Assembly: GCF_001718835.1 (NCBI RefSeq)
Contig: NZ_CP013444.1
Location: forward strand, 372,001-436,000
DNA: 64,000 nt
Reading direction: 5' to 3'
DNA from: Burkholderia cepacia
GTDB taxonomy: Bacteria > Pseudomonadota > Gammaproteobacteria > Burkholderiales > Burkholderiaceae
Shown: positions 25,083-33,942 of the stretch, one piece after another
How the letters are laid out: every line of letters begins with the position of its first letter
How positions within the stretch are numbered: the stretch's first letter is position 1
Notes under the pieces: model-generated
The model's input: the letters and a program-made list of their open reading frames with translations, nothing else
What the model was told of the DNA's origin: nothing
Database searches by the model: none
Made by a program: the position numbers and the translations under genes

Positions 25083-26210
25083 TCAGAACGGCATCTCGTC
25101 GAGCGGGAAGGCCGACTGCTGACGTTTCAGCTCCTTCAGCCAACGCTTCAGGCTCCCGACGTCGTCGAACAGCGGCATCTCTTCCTTCAGATTGCGAATG
25201 TCCTGCTCGCGCCCGACGATTTCACGCGCGAGAATGACCAACACCGTGTCGGGAGAGACTTCGACGTACGGAGAAAGTCCGTAGGCGAATCTGAGGTGGG
25301 ATTCCACGTGCCGGATTTCCTGGTCGAGTTCGGCGACTTGCTCCTTGAGTATCTTGTTGTAGTGCTTCAGGCGATCTTCGCTGATTTGGTTGATCGTGTG
25401 CTGGTCGATGTGCTCGAGTTCGAGCTGCAGTTCCAGCAGTTTCAGCAGATCGTTCCTGTCGTAAGCCTGGTTCACGCGCTGCATCAGCGAAGTCTTGCGC
25501 TCGCGCTCCAGCGGGTCGGGCTCCCGATCGGGATGGAGCACGCTCGCCAGCTTGCGATAGACGTCGCGGATCGACTGGCTCAGCGCGACCTGTTCGGCTT
25601 GCTGTTGCGACTCCTTCGCAAGCTGCTTCGCCGTTTTTTGCCGTTCGGCCCGCCGCGCTTCCCGCGCCCGCTTGTTGGCCTCGTCCCGAGCCTGCTGTTG
25701 CTCCAGCTTCGCCCGAACGTGTTGCAGGACTTCGTCATGCGCGCTCATGTCGAGATCGTCGTCGAGCTCGACGCCGAGCATCGCTTCCAGCTCGGCCTTC
25801 ATCGTCGCGAATCCGGCGGCGATTTCGTCGTCGTAGTCGGTCCCGCGATGCCGGTTGTAGAGGATCTTCAACTGCGCGTCGTCGCTGACGTCGAGCAGGT
25901 CGCCGGCGAGGCTGGAGAGCAGCGTCGAGAGCGTGCGTTGCTCGGCCTTGGTCAAGCCTTTCCGGCCGCTTGCCTCGTCGAGCCGGAAAGCCATCGTGGT
26001 GCGCAGCTCCGTCCACGCGCGTTCGAGCGGCAACAGCTCGTCGACATATCGCTTCTGGAACGCGGGCATGACGTGCTCCCATGCCGACAGGCGCTTGCGG
26101 CGCTTCTCGATTTGCTTGATCAGCGCGTTGAACGCCTTTTGCCCCTTGGACAGGACGGTCTTGCCGGAGCCCGGCGCGATGCTGACGGACCGGCTGTTTG
26201 TGCGGGGCAT
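25083..26210 (-). CDS. J-domain (DnaJ-like) protein with long coiled-coil region
   Basis: 375 residues from ATG 26210, which has AGGAGGAAC upstream; a longer frame to 26255 is disfavoured. The middle holds an abbreviated J domain, IRDVYRKLASVLHPDREPD, with the HPD signature that stimulates Hsp70 ATPase. Before it lies a Glu/Gln/Arg-rich coiled coil (VRAKLEQQQARDEANKRAREARRAERQ). After it comes a second helical region with conserved acidic-leucine repeats (LLKLLELQLELEHIDQ). There is no G/F-rich or zinc region, so it is a type III J protein, probably a specialised recruiter of DnaK. The client is unknown. It lies tail-to-tail with ydiJ. Confidence 0.75.
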   Translation of the reverse strand: MPRTNSRSVSIAPGSGKTVLSKGQKAFNALIKQIEKRRKRLSAWEHVMPAFQKRYVDELLPLERAWTELRTTMAFRLDEASGRKGLTKAEQRTLSTLLSSLAGDLLDVSDDAQLKILYNRHRGTDYDDEIAAGFATMKAELEAMLGVELDDDLDMSAHDEVLQHVRAKLEQQQARDEANKRAREARRAERQKTAKQLAKESQQQAEQVALSQSIRDVYRKLASVLHPDREPDPLERERKTSLMQRVNQAYDRNDLLKLLELQLELEHIDQHTINQISEDRLKHYNKILKEQVAELDQEIRHVESHLRFAYGLSPYVEVSPDTVLVILAREIVGREQDIRNLKEEMPLFDDVGSLKRWLKELKRQQSAFPLDEMPF

Positions 26211-26464
26211 GGCTGTTCCTCCTGGTGGCTGCGGTGCATGAAACAAAGGGGCCATTCTAGCGCCTGAACGGCTGACGCTCGCAGTCTGCCGGATTGCGCG
26301 TTCGCCGCGACTTGATGACTATTGCGCACAACATAGTTCCGATATTTCGTTTGCTGCACGGGTATTGGCTACCCACAATCCATTCACCTCTTTCGCGATG
26401 AAAGGCTCCCGGAGACGGCGCCGCGCTGCGCATCCGCTTCCCCCCAGACCGAAGGAATGCCCCG

Positions 26465-27616
26465 ATGAAATTCCGAATTCGCTCTCTTTCCGGCGCGGCG
26501 CTGGCCGCGGCGACACTCGTGCTTCCCGCCGGCGCGGCCCACGCGCAGGAGACGGTCGTCAAGGTCGGCGTCGCCGGCCCGCTGACGGGCGGCGGCGCCG
26601 CGTACGGCAAGGACATCGAGAACGGCGTGCGCATGGCCGTCGACGAAGCGAACGCCGCGCATCCGACGGTGGGCGGCAAGCCCGTGAAGTTCGTCGTCGC
26701 GTCGCAGGACGACCAGAGCGATCCGCGCACCGGCGTGCAGGCCGCGCAGCAGCTCGCCGACGCGCAGGTGGCCGTCGTGATCGGCCACTTCAATTCGGGC
26801 ACGACGCTGCCCGCGTCGAAGATCTACGCGAAGGCCGGCATTCCGATGATCACGCCGTCGGCGACCAATCCCGACATCACGCGTGCCGGGCTCGGCACCG
26901 TGTATCGCGTGATCGCGACCGATACGCAGAACGCGGGCAACGCGGGCGCCTATGCGGCGAGCGTGACCAAGGCGAAGCGCATCGCGATCATCGACGACCG
27001 CACCGCGTTCGGCCAGGGCGAGGCCGACGAATTCGAGAAGGCCGTGAAGGCGAACGGCGGCACGATCGTCGCGCGCGAATTCACGAACGACAAGGCAGTG
27101 GACTTCAGCGCGCAGCTCACGAAGATCAAGAGCACCAACGCCGATCTCGTGTTCTTCGGCGGCCTCGACGCGCAGGCCGCGATGCTCGTGAAGCGCATGC
27201 GCCAGCTCGGCATCCGCGCGCAGTTCCTCGCGGGCGGCGGCGTGATGAACGCGAACTTCATCAAGCTGGCCGGCAATGCGGCGGAAGGCGCGGCCGTGTG
27301 GGAATACGGGCAGCCGCTGTCGCGTCTCGCGAAAGGCAAGCAGTTCGAAACGAAATTCAGGCAGAAGTACGGTGTCGACATGCTCGCGTATGCGCCGTTC
27401 GCCTACGACGCGACGTGGATCGCGATCAACGCGATGCAGAAGGCGAACTCGACGAAGCCGGCCGATTTCAACGGCGCGCTGAAGGGCACGCGCTACGACG
27501 GCATCACGGGCACGATCGCGTTCACGAACACGGGCGACCTGAAGAACCCGAGCTCGACGCTGTATGAGGTGAAGAACGCCGCGTGGCAGCCGGTCACGAC
27601 GAAATCGGCGGATTGA
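26465..27616 (+). CDS. Branched-chain-amino-acid-type ABC transporter substrate-binding protein
   Basis: 383 residues. A signal peptide occupies residues 1-27 (MKFRIRSLSGAALAAATLVL ... AHA). The mature part begins QETVVKVGVAGPLTGGGAAYGKDIENGVRMAVDEAN, the Leu/Ile/Val-binding (LivJ/K) type of periplasmic binding protein, with GHFNSGTTLPASKIYAKAGIPMITPSATNPDIT and AYAPFAYDATWIAINAM. It is an orphan binding protein, since no permease or ATPase gene adjoins. An FAD-linked amine oxidoreductase gene follows after 123 bases, so an amino acid or amine is the likely ligand. RBS AAGGAA precedes the ATG. Confidence 0.88.
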   Translation: MKFRIRSLSGAALAAATLVLPAGAAHAQETVVKVGVAGPLTGGGAAYGKDIENGVRMAVDEANAAHPTVGGKPVKFVVASQDDQSDPRTGVQAAQQLADAQVAVVIGHFNSGTTLPASKIYAKAGIPMITPSATNPDITRAGLGTVYRVIATDTQNAGNAGAYAASVTKAKRIAIIDDRTAFGQGEADEFEKAVKANGGTIVAREFTNDKAVDFSAQLTKIKSTNADLVFFGGLDAQAAMLVKRMRQLGIRAQFLAGGGVMNANFIKLAGNAAEGAAVWEYGQPLSRLAKGKQFETKFRQKYGVDMLAYAPFAYDATWIAINAMQKANSTKPADFNGALKGTRYDGITGTIAFTNTGDLKNPSSTLYEVKNAAWQPVTTKSAD

Positions 27617-27739
27617 GCTGAACGGACGGGCCGGGGGCGCGCGCGACGCTTTCCCGCCGGTTCCGTCCATGCTGAAATACCGCAAGCAGTCCGGCGCGCA
27701 CGGCGCGCCGCGCCAATCATCCGCAATCTGGAGTCAGTC

Positions 27740-28912
27740 GTGAGTTCTCAAGTCGTCATCGTCGGCGGTGGTGTGATCGGCAGCTCGATCGCCTATTTCC
27801 TGCGCGCCACCGATCCCACGGTATCCGTGACCGTCATCGAGCGCGACCCCACCTATGCGAGATCGTCGTCGGCGTTGTCGGCCGCGTCGATTCGCCAGCA
27901 GTTCTCGACGCCGCTGTCGATCGAGATGTCGCTGTTCGGCATCGACTTCCTGCGCACGATCGGCGAGCGGCTCGAAGTGGACGGCCATCAGCCGTCGATC
28001 GACCTGCACGAAGGCGGCTACCTGTTCCTCGCGACGCCGGCCGGCGATGCGACGCTGCGCGAGAACCATGCGCTGCAGACGAGCCTCGGCGCGGACATCC
28101 GGCTGATGGACCGCGATGCGCTGCGTGCGAAGTTTCCGTGGCTGAACGTCGACGATCTCGTATCGGGCGCATATGGTGTGAGCGGCGAAGGCTGGTTCGA
28201 CGGCTACGGGCTCGTGCAGGCATTGCGCAAGAAGGCGCAGGCGCTGGGCGCGCGGTATGTGGCGGCTGAAGTTAAGTCGGTCGTGCGGGATGGTCACAAG
28301 GTCACGCATGTCGTGACGGGTGACGGTGAACGTTACGCGTGCGACACGCTCGTCAACGCGGCCGGTGCGTGGGCCCGCACGCTGTCGTCGATGATGGGCA
28401 TCGACATCCCCGTGCATGCGCGGCGCCGCAGCATCTTCAACGTGTCGTCGCCTGCCCGGCTCGCGGATTGCCCGCTGCTGATCGACCCGACCGGCGTGTA
28501 TTTCCGGCCGGAAGGGCGCACGTACATCTGCGGGACGTCGCCGAGCCCGGATCGCGATCCGGACGACCTGCCGCTCGACGAAGTCGACCACGACCTGTTC
28601 GACGAGGTGATCTGGCCGACGCTCGCGAACCGCGTGCCGGCGTTCGAGGCGCTGCGCGTGGAGAACTGCTGGTCCGGGTACTACGAGTACAACGTGTTCG
28701 ACCACAACGCGATCATCGGGTATCACCCGGACCTCGACAACGTCGTGTTCGCGAACGGCTACAGCGGCCACGGGCTGCAGCAAGGGCCGGCGACGGGGCG
28801 CGGGGTCAGCGAACTCATTCTGGGCGGGCGTTACGACACGCTCGACCTGTCGACGCTCGGTTGGGCGCGGGTGCTGGAAAACCGGCCGATCGTCGAAAAG
28901 AACGTCGTGTAG
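27740..28912 (+). CDS. FAD-dependent oxidoreductase of the DAO (glycine/D-amino acid/sarcosine oxidase) family
   Basis: 390 residues from GTG 27740 with GGAG upstream. The N-terminal dinucleotide-binding motif VVIVGGGVIGSSIAYFLR is followed by ERDPTYARSSSALSAASIRQQFS, and the DAO C-terminal pattern FANGYSGHGLQQGPATGRGVSELI is present. Such enzymes oxidise secondary amines or D-amino acids (sarcosine, dimethylglycine, D-proline and others). It shows the RQQFS segment typical of FOXRED1/sarcosine-oxidase-like proteins. It is probably co-transcribed with the binding protein and ends at a clear terminator at 28978-29001. The substrate is not determined. Confidence 0.85.
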   Translation: MSSQVVIVGGGVIGSSIAYFLRATDPTVSVTVIERDPTYARSSSALSAASIRQQFSTPLSIEMSLFGIDFLRTIGERLEVDGHQPSIDLHEGGYLFLATPAGDATLRENHALQTSLGADIRLMDRDALRAKFPWLNVDDLVSGAYGVSGEGWFDGYGLVQALRKKAQALGARYVAAEVKSVVRDGHKVTHVVTGDGERYACDTLVNAAGAWARTLSSMMGIDIPVHARRRSIFNVSSPARLADCPLLIDPTGVYFRPEGRTYICGTSPSPDRDPDDLPLDEVDHDLFDEVIWPTLANRVPAFEALRVENCWSGYYEYNVFDHNAIIGYHPDLDNVVFANGYSGHGLQQGPATGRGVSELILGGRYDTLDLSTLGWARVLENRPIVEKNVV

Positions 28913-28977
28913 TGCGGTAGTGCGAGCGGCGTGGCCGTCCTGTGTGGTGGACGGATCTCTCCTTGTGTCACCGATTG

Positions 28978-29001
28978 GCCCGACGTTGTCGGGCATTTTT
29001 T
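28978..29001 (+). terminator. Rho-independent terminator after the DAO-family gene
   Basis: GCCCGAC-GTT-GTCGGGC forms a 7-bp stem with a 3-base loop, followed by ATTTTTT. It lies 65 bases after the stop at 28912 and faces the convergent gene at 29017. Confidence 0.8.
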
Positions 29002-29016
29002 CAGGTTCTTCCCGGA

Positions 29017-29715
29017 TCAGCGCGAGTGGCCTTGCTCATTCGCATGCTTCAGCATGGATTTGAGCCGCTCCAGCAGGCTTTTCGCGTGCGCCATGAAATT
29101 GACGTCGGCAGTCGAGGCATCGTTGGTGCGGGAAAGGTTATCGGCCATCGCGCGATAAGCGCTCGCGGGGCTGGCCTGGCCGCCGGCGCCCGCTTGCGAA
29201 AGCGCGCCTGATGGCGAGATGGCGTCACCGGCGGTCGTCGGATTCCCGGTCGTGGCTTGCGTCACCGCCGTCGAAGCATCCAGCGGCGCGGCATTGACGC
29301 TTGCGGCGACGTTTGACGCACCATCACCCGCCGCCGTTCCGGCGTCTCCCGACGCGGTCGGCGAATCAACGGACGCGTCGGCACCCAGCGCTTTTCCTGC
29401 AGCCTGGTATTGCTCAACGAGGCCTTTCACTTCTTTTAACATCGCCGCGAGCTGCTTGGGCGACAGCCCGAGCATTGCCAGCTTTCGCAGCATGTCCTCA
29501 ATCTCTTCCAGGCGCCTGCGCGCATACTCTTTCGCGCTTTGCGCCGATGACCGTCCAAGGTCGCTCAAGGCCACACGAACCTGCTCGTTCCGCTTGAGCA
29601 AGTCACGAAGGGAAGACTCCGGGCTCGTCGGGTCGTCTGCTTTTCTGGAACCTTCACGCTCGCCAACAGGGTAGGCGTAGGGGCTGCTGGAATAGTTGGT
29701 GGCCTTGATCGTCAT
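29017..29715 (-). CDS. Protein of unknown function with coiled coil and Ala/Ser/Thr-rich linker
   Basis: 232 residues from ATG 29715, preceded by GAGGG. Residues 33-110 form a charged helical region (SSLRDLLKRNEQVRVALSDL, EYARRRLEEIEDMLRKLAML, LKEVKGLVEQYQAAGKAL). Residues 112-195 are low-complexity and rich in Ala, Gly, Ser and Thr. A final helix near 205-228 (FMAHAKSLLERLKSMLKHA) follows. There is no signal peptide or membrane segment. I do not recognise the family; helical ends with a disordered centre suggest a structural or secreted-substrate role. It stands alone with a terminator-bounded convergent neighbour. Confidence 0.6.
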   Translation of the reverse strand: MTIKATNYSSSPYAYPVGEREGSRKADDPTSPESSLRDLLKRNEQVRVALSDLGRSSAQSAKEYARRRLEEIEDMLRKLAMLGLSPKQLAAMLKEVKGLVEQYQAAGKALGADASVDSPTASGDAGTAAGDGASNVAASVNAAPLDASTAVTQATTGNPTTAGDAISPSGALSQAGAGGQASPASAYRAMADNLSRTNDASTADVNFMAHAKSLLERLKSMLKHANEQGHSR

Positions 29716-30009
29716 GGAACCCTCGTCTTTGGCGGCGGCACCGGACGGACAGCGCGAAGCCGGCCCTGCCGCTGCAATGAATGTATTTTGTAATGTTCTT
29801 TAACGGCGGCAAACGGTTCGGATTTAGGGCGCGGGTTTCTCGACCTTGAGCTATTCAGTTCCGGGAGCGTTCGTGGAAGACAGTTCGTCGTTCGCGGCCG
29901 CCCGCTCGCGGATGATTTTGGACGCAGCCAACCGGCGCGCCTTATCGCACGGCGCCAGCAAAATTGCCGGTGCCCTCCCTCACGGGCCGCCCCGGCAGCG
30001 GATTCAGCA
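29716..30009. other. Intergenic region
   Basis: Nothing supportable beyond the promoter side of the gene ending at 29017. A short AT-rich stretch (TGTATTTTGTAATGTTCTTTAA, split around 29786-29807) is the likeliest promoter. Confidence 0.4.
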
Positions 30010-30198
30010 TCAACGCGCGACGAGGTTGATGGCCACGATTTCGTATCCGGTGTCGGCGTGCGCGTTCGCCGCTTTTATTGCTTCCTCATACGAGAGAAAG
30101 GACATGGCGTCTTCAATCGCCGGTGCTATGCCGATATCTCCGTCCTCGGCACAGCAGAGGAAGTGCTCACCGGTTTTCACGACATAGATGGTCGTCAT
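30010..30198 (-). CDS. Small conserved-looking protein of unknown function
   Basis: 62 residues from ATG 30198, which has a strong GGAGGGAGAC; an ATG 12 bases further upstream would lie before that site. The protein (MTTIYVVKTGEHFLCCAEDG ... IEDAMSFLSYEEAIKAANAHADTGYEIVAINL) has a beta-hairpin start with a CC pair and a helix near 36-49. The good ribosome site and protein-like composition support a real gene. The function is unknown. Confidence 0.6.
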   Translation of the reverse strand: MTTIYVVKTGEHFLCCAEDGDIGIAPAIEDAMSFLSYEEAIKAANAHADTGYEIVAINLVAR

Positions 30199-30337
30199 GT
30201 CTCCCTCCATGGTTTGCCGGGGGAACTTTCAGTCTAGCAGGCGGGAAGGGGGTGGGCGGTTCGAGGACTATAGTGGACATTGTTTCTGCACCTTTGAACC
30301 AACCGCCTTCGCACGAAGGCTGACGCGAGGTCAAGCA

Positions 30338-30670
30338 ATGCAACTTCAAGCCGGTAACCTGTTTAGCCCCGAAGGGAAGGGCGGCGGCGATGAGCGGATC
30401 GACGTGCTCGTCACGGGGCAACGCCTGAACGTGGAGCGGATCGTGTCGATGGGACACGCGAGTCCCGAGGGATTCTGGTATGACGATTCGCGCGCCGAGT
30501 GGGTTGCGCTGCTGTCGGGTGCGGCCGTGCTCGAGTTCGAAGAGGATTCGACGCTGCACGAGATGCGTCCCGGCGACTACGTGCTGATCGAGCCGCATTG
30601 CCGGCATCGCGTCGCGTGGACGCATGCGGAAGAGCAGACTGTCTGGCTTGCGATTTATCACGAACGGTGA
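30338..30670 (+). CDS. Cupin-domain protein
   Basis: 110 residues. The cupin barrel is visible as SPEGFWYDDSRAEWVALLSGAAVLEFEEDS, then LHEMRPGDYVLIEPHCRHRVAWT. The second motif supplies the P-x-H-x-x-H-type metal residues, while the first motif is degenerate (E of AEWV). Such single-domain cupins are commonly annotated for phosphoribosylaminoimidazole-like or sugar-binding roles without proof. It is divergent from the small gene at 30010, with a 139-base interval. The ligand is unknown. Confidence 0.75.
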   Translation: MQLQAGNLFSPEGKGGGDERIDVLVTGQRLNVERIVSMGHASPEGFWYDDSRAEWVALLSGAAVLEFEEDSTLHEMRPGDYVLIEPHCRHRVAWTHAEEQTVWLAIYHER

Positions 30671-30977
30671 ATTGGAGGCCGGTTCATATTTTATTGACGT
30701 GCGCTCCTGCTTGTTCCATGGCGACCCTCGTACCTGCACGAATCCGGGGGAACCTCACTTCAACAGATGTGGTAGCCCTCGGGCTACATAATTCACCGTT
30801 TCGTCGGCCTTTGTGTCCCTGGGGCTACAAATGATAACTAAGCCCCTTGGTTGTGCACTCTCATTAGATCGCCGAGAATGAATGATCGCTTCGGGGCGGT
30901 AATAGACGCCCACAGAAATCCACGAAGATCCTTTTTTGTTCGTTGGGAAGCCGACGGGTGTCCGGCTGACCACGATG
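30671..30977. other. Intergenic region
   Basis: No gene seen. A hairpin GTAGCC-CTCG-GGCTAC near 30769-30784 lies about 100 bases after the cupin stop, without a T run. Base composition falls here, marking the edge of the accessory region. Confidence 0.35.
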
Positions 30978-32048
30978 CTAGTCATTCTGGAAAGCGAGAC
31001 GAGTTTCTTCGATGGCAGCCTTCGCCGTATCGACATAGGTAAATGGATCGATCTTCCTTGACAGGTGGTAGTTCAATCGCGTCCTGCTGACAGATTGATG
31101 TAGATCGTTAGCGGCGATCCAGTATTCGTCGTTCATATGCTCGGTCAATACAGTGGATAGAGAGAACTGTCCGGCATTGCCATCCAGGTCCAGATAGTGT
31201 GCGACTCGTGAAAATTCAAAGAGCTTTTTATCCCGAGTGGCTATCCAGCAATCCTGCGGTATTTCATCCAGGCCACGGGATTGGATGACGTTGGCGGAGT
31301 TGATGAGCGTCAGGTCACATGCGCCGTTAAAGGCCACCGCCATCGCATCCTGCGCTGTACGAATGGCCTTGTCCTTCTTCATTTTCAGGAAATTGGTACG
31401 AAACAGCCTCTTTAGACGGATTGTTTCGGTCGCCGTGGCTGGTGGTTCGGCAAGGCAATATTTTGCGATGTCGATTTCCTTCGTACTCAACATGTCGAGG
31501 TCATTAGCCATGCGAGCCATGAATGCCTCAAATTTCTGAATCGGGCTGCCTTTGAATTGCTTGTCGACGATATTTAGATAGAGGAGCGCGGTGAAAGGGA
31601 TCGCCAGCAGTGCTTGCGCGACGGATTCGAGATCGAGAAAGCCGTAATCGGCTTCCTTTCCAGAGAAGGTCGCGTGGATGCAGTTCGGCGTGTCGCAAAA
31701 TGACGGCAGATGTTGGAGGCAGAACGCCTCGTAATGCAGCCGGCACCTTTCCGCCAAGGCAGGTGGCATTTCGTCGAGGGCCAGCCCCGGTGATATGCAG
31801 ATACTGTTTGGCGGACAACGGTTCAGCAAGCTGACGAGATTGTGCAATCCGTACTTCTTCAGGAGCGAGGTTTTATTCCCATCTTTGACAACCCGTTCCA
31901 TCGCGATGAGCAAATTCGTATCGAGCACGAGCGTAGTCTCGATTCCATGGGACGCGTTCACTGCAACCAGAACGGGATCCAGAACCGGCTCATTGCCGGT
32001 TCGTCGACTTGGGCGGAAAAAATATGTCCGGGGATTGAGTTCTGACAT
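30978..32048 (-). CDS. PIN-like nuclease-fold protein of unknown role
   Basis: 356 residues from ATG 32048, in a segment of lower GC than its surroundings. TTLVLDTNLLIAMERVV near residue 40 is the opening PIN strand (D43-T-N). Later acidic positions fit a PIN active site: DEMPPALAE, the segment RTAQDAMAVAFNGACDLTLINSANV, and WIATRDKKLFEFSRV. PIN proteins are Mg-dependent RNases, often toxins; this one is about twice the length of a VapC and has no visible antitoxin partner. It could be a stand-alone defence or RNA-processing nuclease. The fold assignment is by motif only. Confidence 0.55.
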   Translation of the reverse strand: MSELNPRTYFFRPSRRTGNEPVLDPVLVAVNASHGIETTLVLDTNLLIAMERVVKDGNKTSLLKKYGLHNLVSLLNRCPPNSICISPGLALDEMPPALAERCRLHYEAFCLQHLPSFCDTPNCIHATFSGKEADYGFLDLESVAQALLAIPFTALLYLNIVDKQFKGSPIQKFEAFMARMANDLDMLSTKEIDIAKYCLAEPPATATETIRLKRLFRTNFLKMKKDKAIRTAQDAMAVAFNGACDLTLINSANVIQSRGLDEIPQDCWIATRDKKLFEFSRVAHYLDLDGNAGQFSLSTVLTEHMNDEYWIAANDLHQSVSRTRLNYHLSRKIDPFTYVDTAKAAIEETRLAFQND

Positions 32049-32297
32049 AAGTCGTGTGGAGTTGAACGAGCAATCGACGAAGCATAGCGTAGTTTGGTGG
32101 GGCCAAATCGAAGGCTTTGGTTATCTGAAGCTCCGAAATGTAATCGCGCCCCTGGTGTTCTCGATTCTCCGGTTTCGCTCCCGTTGTCGATCCGAAAACG
32201 TCGCGCGTCACCTGAGTGATTTCGTGCGACTGCGAAACGCGGACGCATACGTGCGCCGCCGTTCGGCAGATTTTGTGACCACCTCATCGTGCCGGTT

Positions 32298-32700
32298 AAT
32301 GACCAGACCGCAAAACATAGTGTATAGATATCGTTTGCCGCTGCTTTAACGGCTGCCGACAATCGGGGCTTGAATTCACCGCCGGCGCGTCGAAAGCGCA
32401 CCGCCGGCCGCCAACTGCTACCCCGAGCCCACGACGACATGTACGCTCACCCCCCGTTCCAGCACCTGCCGGCTCGCCGATCCACGAGCTGTTCAAGCAT
32501 CTCGGCGAGCCCGGGATGATTTCCTTCGCGGGCGGCTACCCGGCCAGCGACCTGTTCGACGTTGATGGCCTAAACGCGGCCGCCGCGCGCACCTATGCGC
32601 AGCCGACCAGCTGCCTGCAATACGGTCCGACCGGCGGCCTCGCCGGGCCTGCGGGTCGGCTGGACGATCGCGCCCGCTGAGATCGCGCTGCGCTGCGTGA
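32298..32700 (+). pseudogene. Decayed, internally deleted copy of the PLP aminotransferase gene
   Basis: The sequence parallels 35898-36250: same leader (TGTATAGATATCGTTTGCCG), same region around the start ATG, then codons for SPIHELFKHLGEPGMISFAG and AYPQ-type continuation. It then jumps at about 32646 to the segment equivalent to 36774-36838 (GLRVGWTIAPAEIALRC) and ends. A frameshift lies near 32455. About 520 bases of the centre and everything after the lysine region are lost. This remnant marks the left edge of the segment whose right edge is the intact gene. Confidence 0.8.
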
Positions 32701-32895
32701 AAACGATGTCTGCGAATCGCACAACAGATGACCGCCACGGGACCAGTCGATGCGATTGGCTGCTTAAAGTTTCGCCGGCAGCATCTCGTTTCGACACCAT
32801 TTCGCCTGCAACTTGCACAGCCGGTCCAATAATCAGCGCTTCCCTAGGCTGCACATCGCGCACTAACCACTTCAGCGACGGCACGTCGTGCTGTA
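32701..32895. other. Junction sequence between the aminotransferase remnant and the DUF1493 gene
   Basis: A minus-strand frame here (SLKWLVRDVQPREALIIGPAVQVAGEMVSKRD...) reads like protein and may be a gene fragment, but it runs without signals into the pseudogene. No function can be assigned. Confidence 0.3.
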
Positions 32896-33255
32896 TCAGG
32901 CGGCGCGCTCAATTGCCTCGGTATCCCATCGGCCGATCGCCATCGCCTCCGCCAGCATCCCTAGGGTCAATGGAACACGCTCTGGCCGCCGGTACTTCTT
33001 GGAGAACAGGCCAAGAAACGAACTGAGCAGTTCCTGCCCCTCCGGGCCGAAATAGCGATCGTACGGAAACCCGTCGGCCTGGACGTTGAACGTCGTCGCC
33101 CATTTGTCGATGAACTCCACGGCATCGAGACCAGTAAGACCCAGGTCATCTTCAAGTCGCGTTGATGGCTCGAGTTTAAGTTGCCCCCCGAACAACGGAC
33201 GCCCCAGCTCCTCACGCGCAAACGCTTCGAGCCGATTCCACATATCGTTTGTCAT
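32896..33255 (-). CDS. DUF1493 family (acyl-carrier-protein-like) protein
   Basis: 119 residues from ATG 33255. LEPSTRLEDDLGLTGLDAVEFIDKWATTFNV has the layout of an acyl-carrier-protein helix II, with the phosphopantetheine Ser position replaced in DLGLTGLDAVEF; this is characteristic of DUF1493. It begins two bases after the stop of the STM2901-like gene, so the two form an operon. The same pairing is known beside Salmonella SPI-1 (STM2900-2902 region). The role is unknown, and an enterobacterial homologue pair inside a Burkholderia island suggests horizontal spread. Confidence 0.7.
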   Translation of the reverse strand: MTNDMWNRLEAFAREELGRPLFGGQLKLEPSTRLEDDLGLTGLDAVEFIDKWATTFNVQADGFPYDRYFGPEGQELLSSFLGLFSKKYRRPERVPLTLGMLAEAMAIGRWDTEAIERAA

Positions 33256-33257
33256 CG

Positions 33258-33689
33258 TCAGAACACTCTGTCTTCTGGTTTGGCAATCGCGTTGTAGGCA
33301 CGCACCGTATTCAACATGATCATGCTGGCGTCGACGGCAAGAAACACCTCCCCAACGACAGGGATCGTCCGACCTACCCACGCTCCAAGGTTTCGCGTGA
33401 ATGCCATGCGCACACCCCTCACGCCCACCGTCATGATCATCGGCAGACGTATGCGCAGTTGAATTGGCAGCAACTTCCGGGCAGCGATCGACGCGACTGA
33501 CGTTCCCTTGGTCGCGCCAGCAAACTTGCCTGGCGCCGGGACATCCGCCTGGCCAAGTAAAACTGCCGATGCGGCAGCAAGGTCATCGAATCCGAGTCGC
33601 TTCTGCGTCTGGTCGATGGCGATCCAGAAGAACAAATCGACCGGCTTCAAGTCCCGGTGTTGACCATACGTATAGGTGTTTTTCGACAT
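33258..33689 (-). CDS. STM2901-like family protein
   Basis: 143 residues from ATG 33689. The opening HRDLKPVDLFFWIAIDQTQKRLGFDDLAAASAVLLGQ, the glycine-rich middle GKFAGATKGTSVASIAARKLL, and a C-terminal hydrophobic stretch (VGRTIPVVGEVFLAVDASMIMLNTVRAYN) match the STM2901 type as I remember it. The hydrophobic C-terminus may associate with membranes. It is co-transcribed with the DUF1493 gene. The pair has the compact two-gene layout of a toxin/immunity or contact system, but no activity can be inferred. Confidence 0.6.
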   Translation of the reverse strand: MSKNTYTYGQHRDLKPVDLFFWIAIDQTQKRLGFDDLAAASAVLLGQADVPAPGKFAGATKGTSVASIAARKLLPIQLRIRLPMIMTVGVRGVRMAFTRNLGAWVGRTIPVVGEVFLAVDASMIMLNTVRAYNAIAKPEDRVF

Positions 33690-33942
33690 GCGGCCCTCAG
33701 GTATTCTTTTAATGAGAAAGCGAGATTACCAGAATCAAGCAGGCTTGCTCGCCAACAGGCAGACAATTGCGACAGCATGTCATGTACTGTTGCTAAAGTT
33801 TTTCCTCCCTTTGTCCATGCTAAAAGCTGGCAGACAAAAATGGCTCAACATGGAAACACCGTGGTCGATTGAACCCATCTGGTTCGACGCGACTTTTTGC
33901 CATCCTGTCTCGCCACACGTTTCTCAGGAAGGCGCGGCGGCC
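33690..33942. other. Intergenic region left of IS30
   Basis: No gene supported. It is AT-richer than the surroundings and probably contains the promoter of the STM2901-DUF1493 pair (reading leftward). Confidence 0.35.

Noticed and set aside
30769..30784. Hairpin GTAGCC-CTCG-GGCTAC as cupin terminator
   Set aside because: Short stem without a T tract.
32570..32884. 104-codon minus-strand ORF (MPSLKWLVRDVQPREALIIG...)
   Set aside because: Part lies over the aminotransferase remnant; no ribosome site or family.
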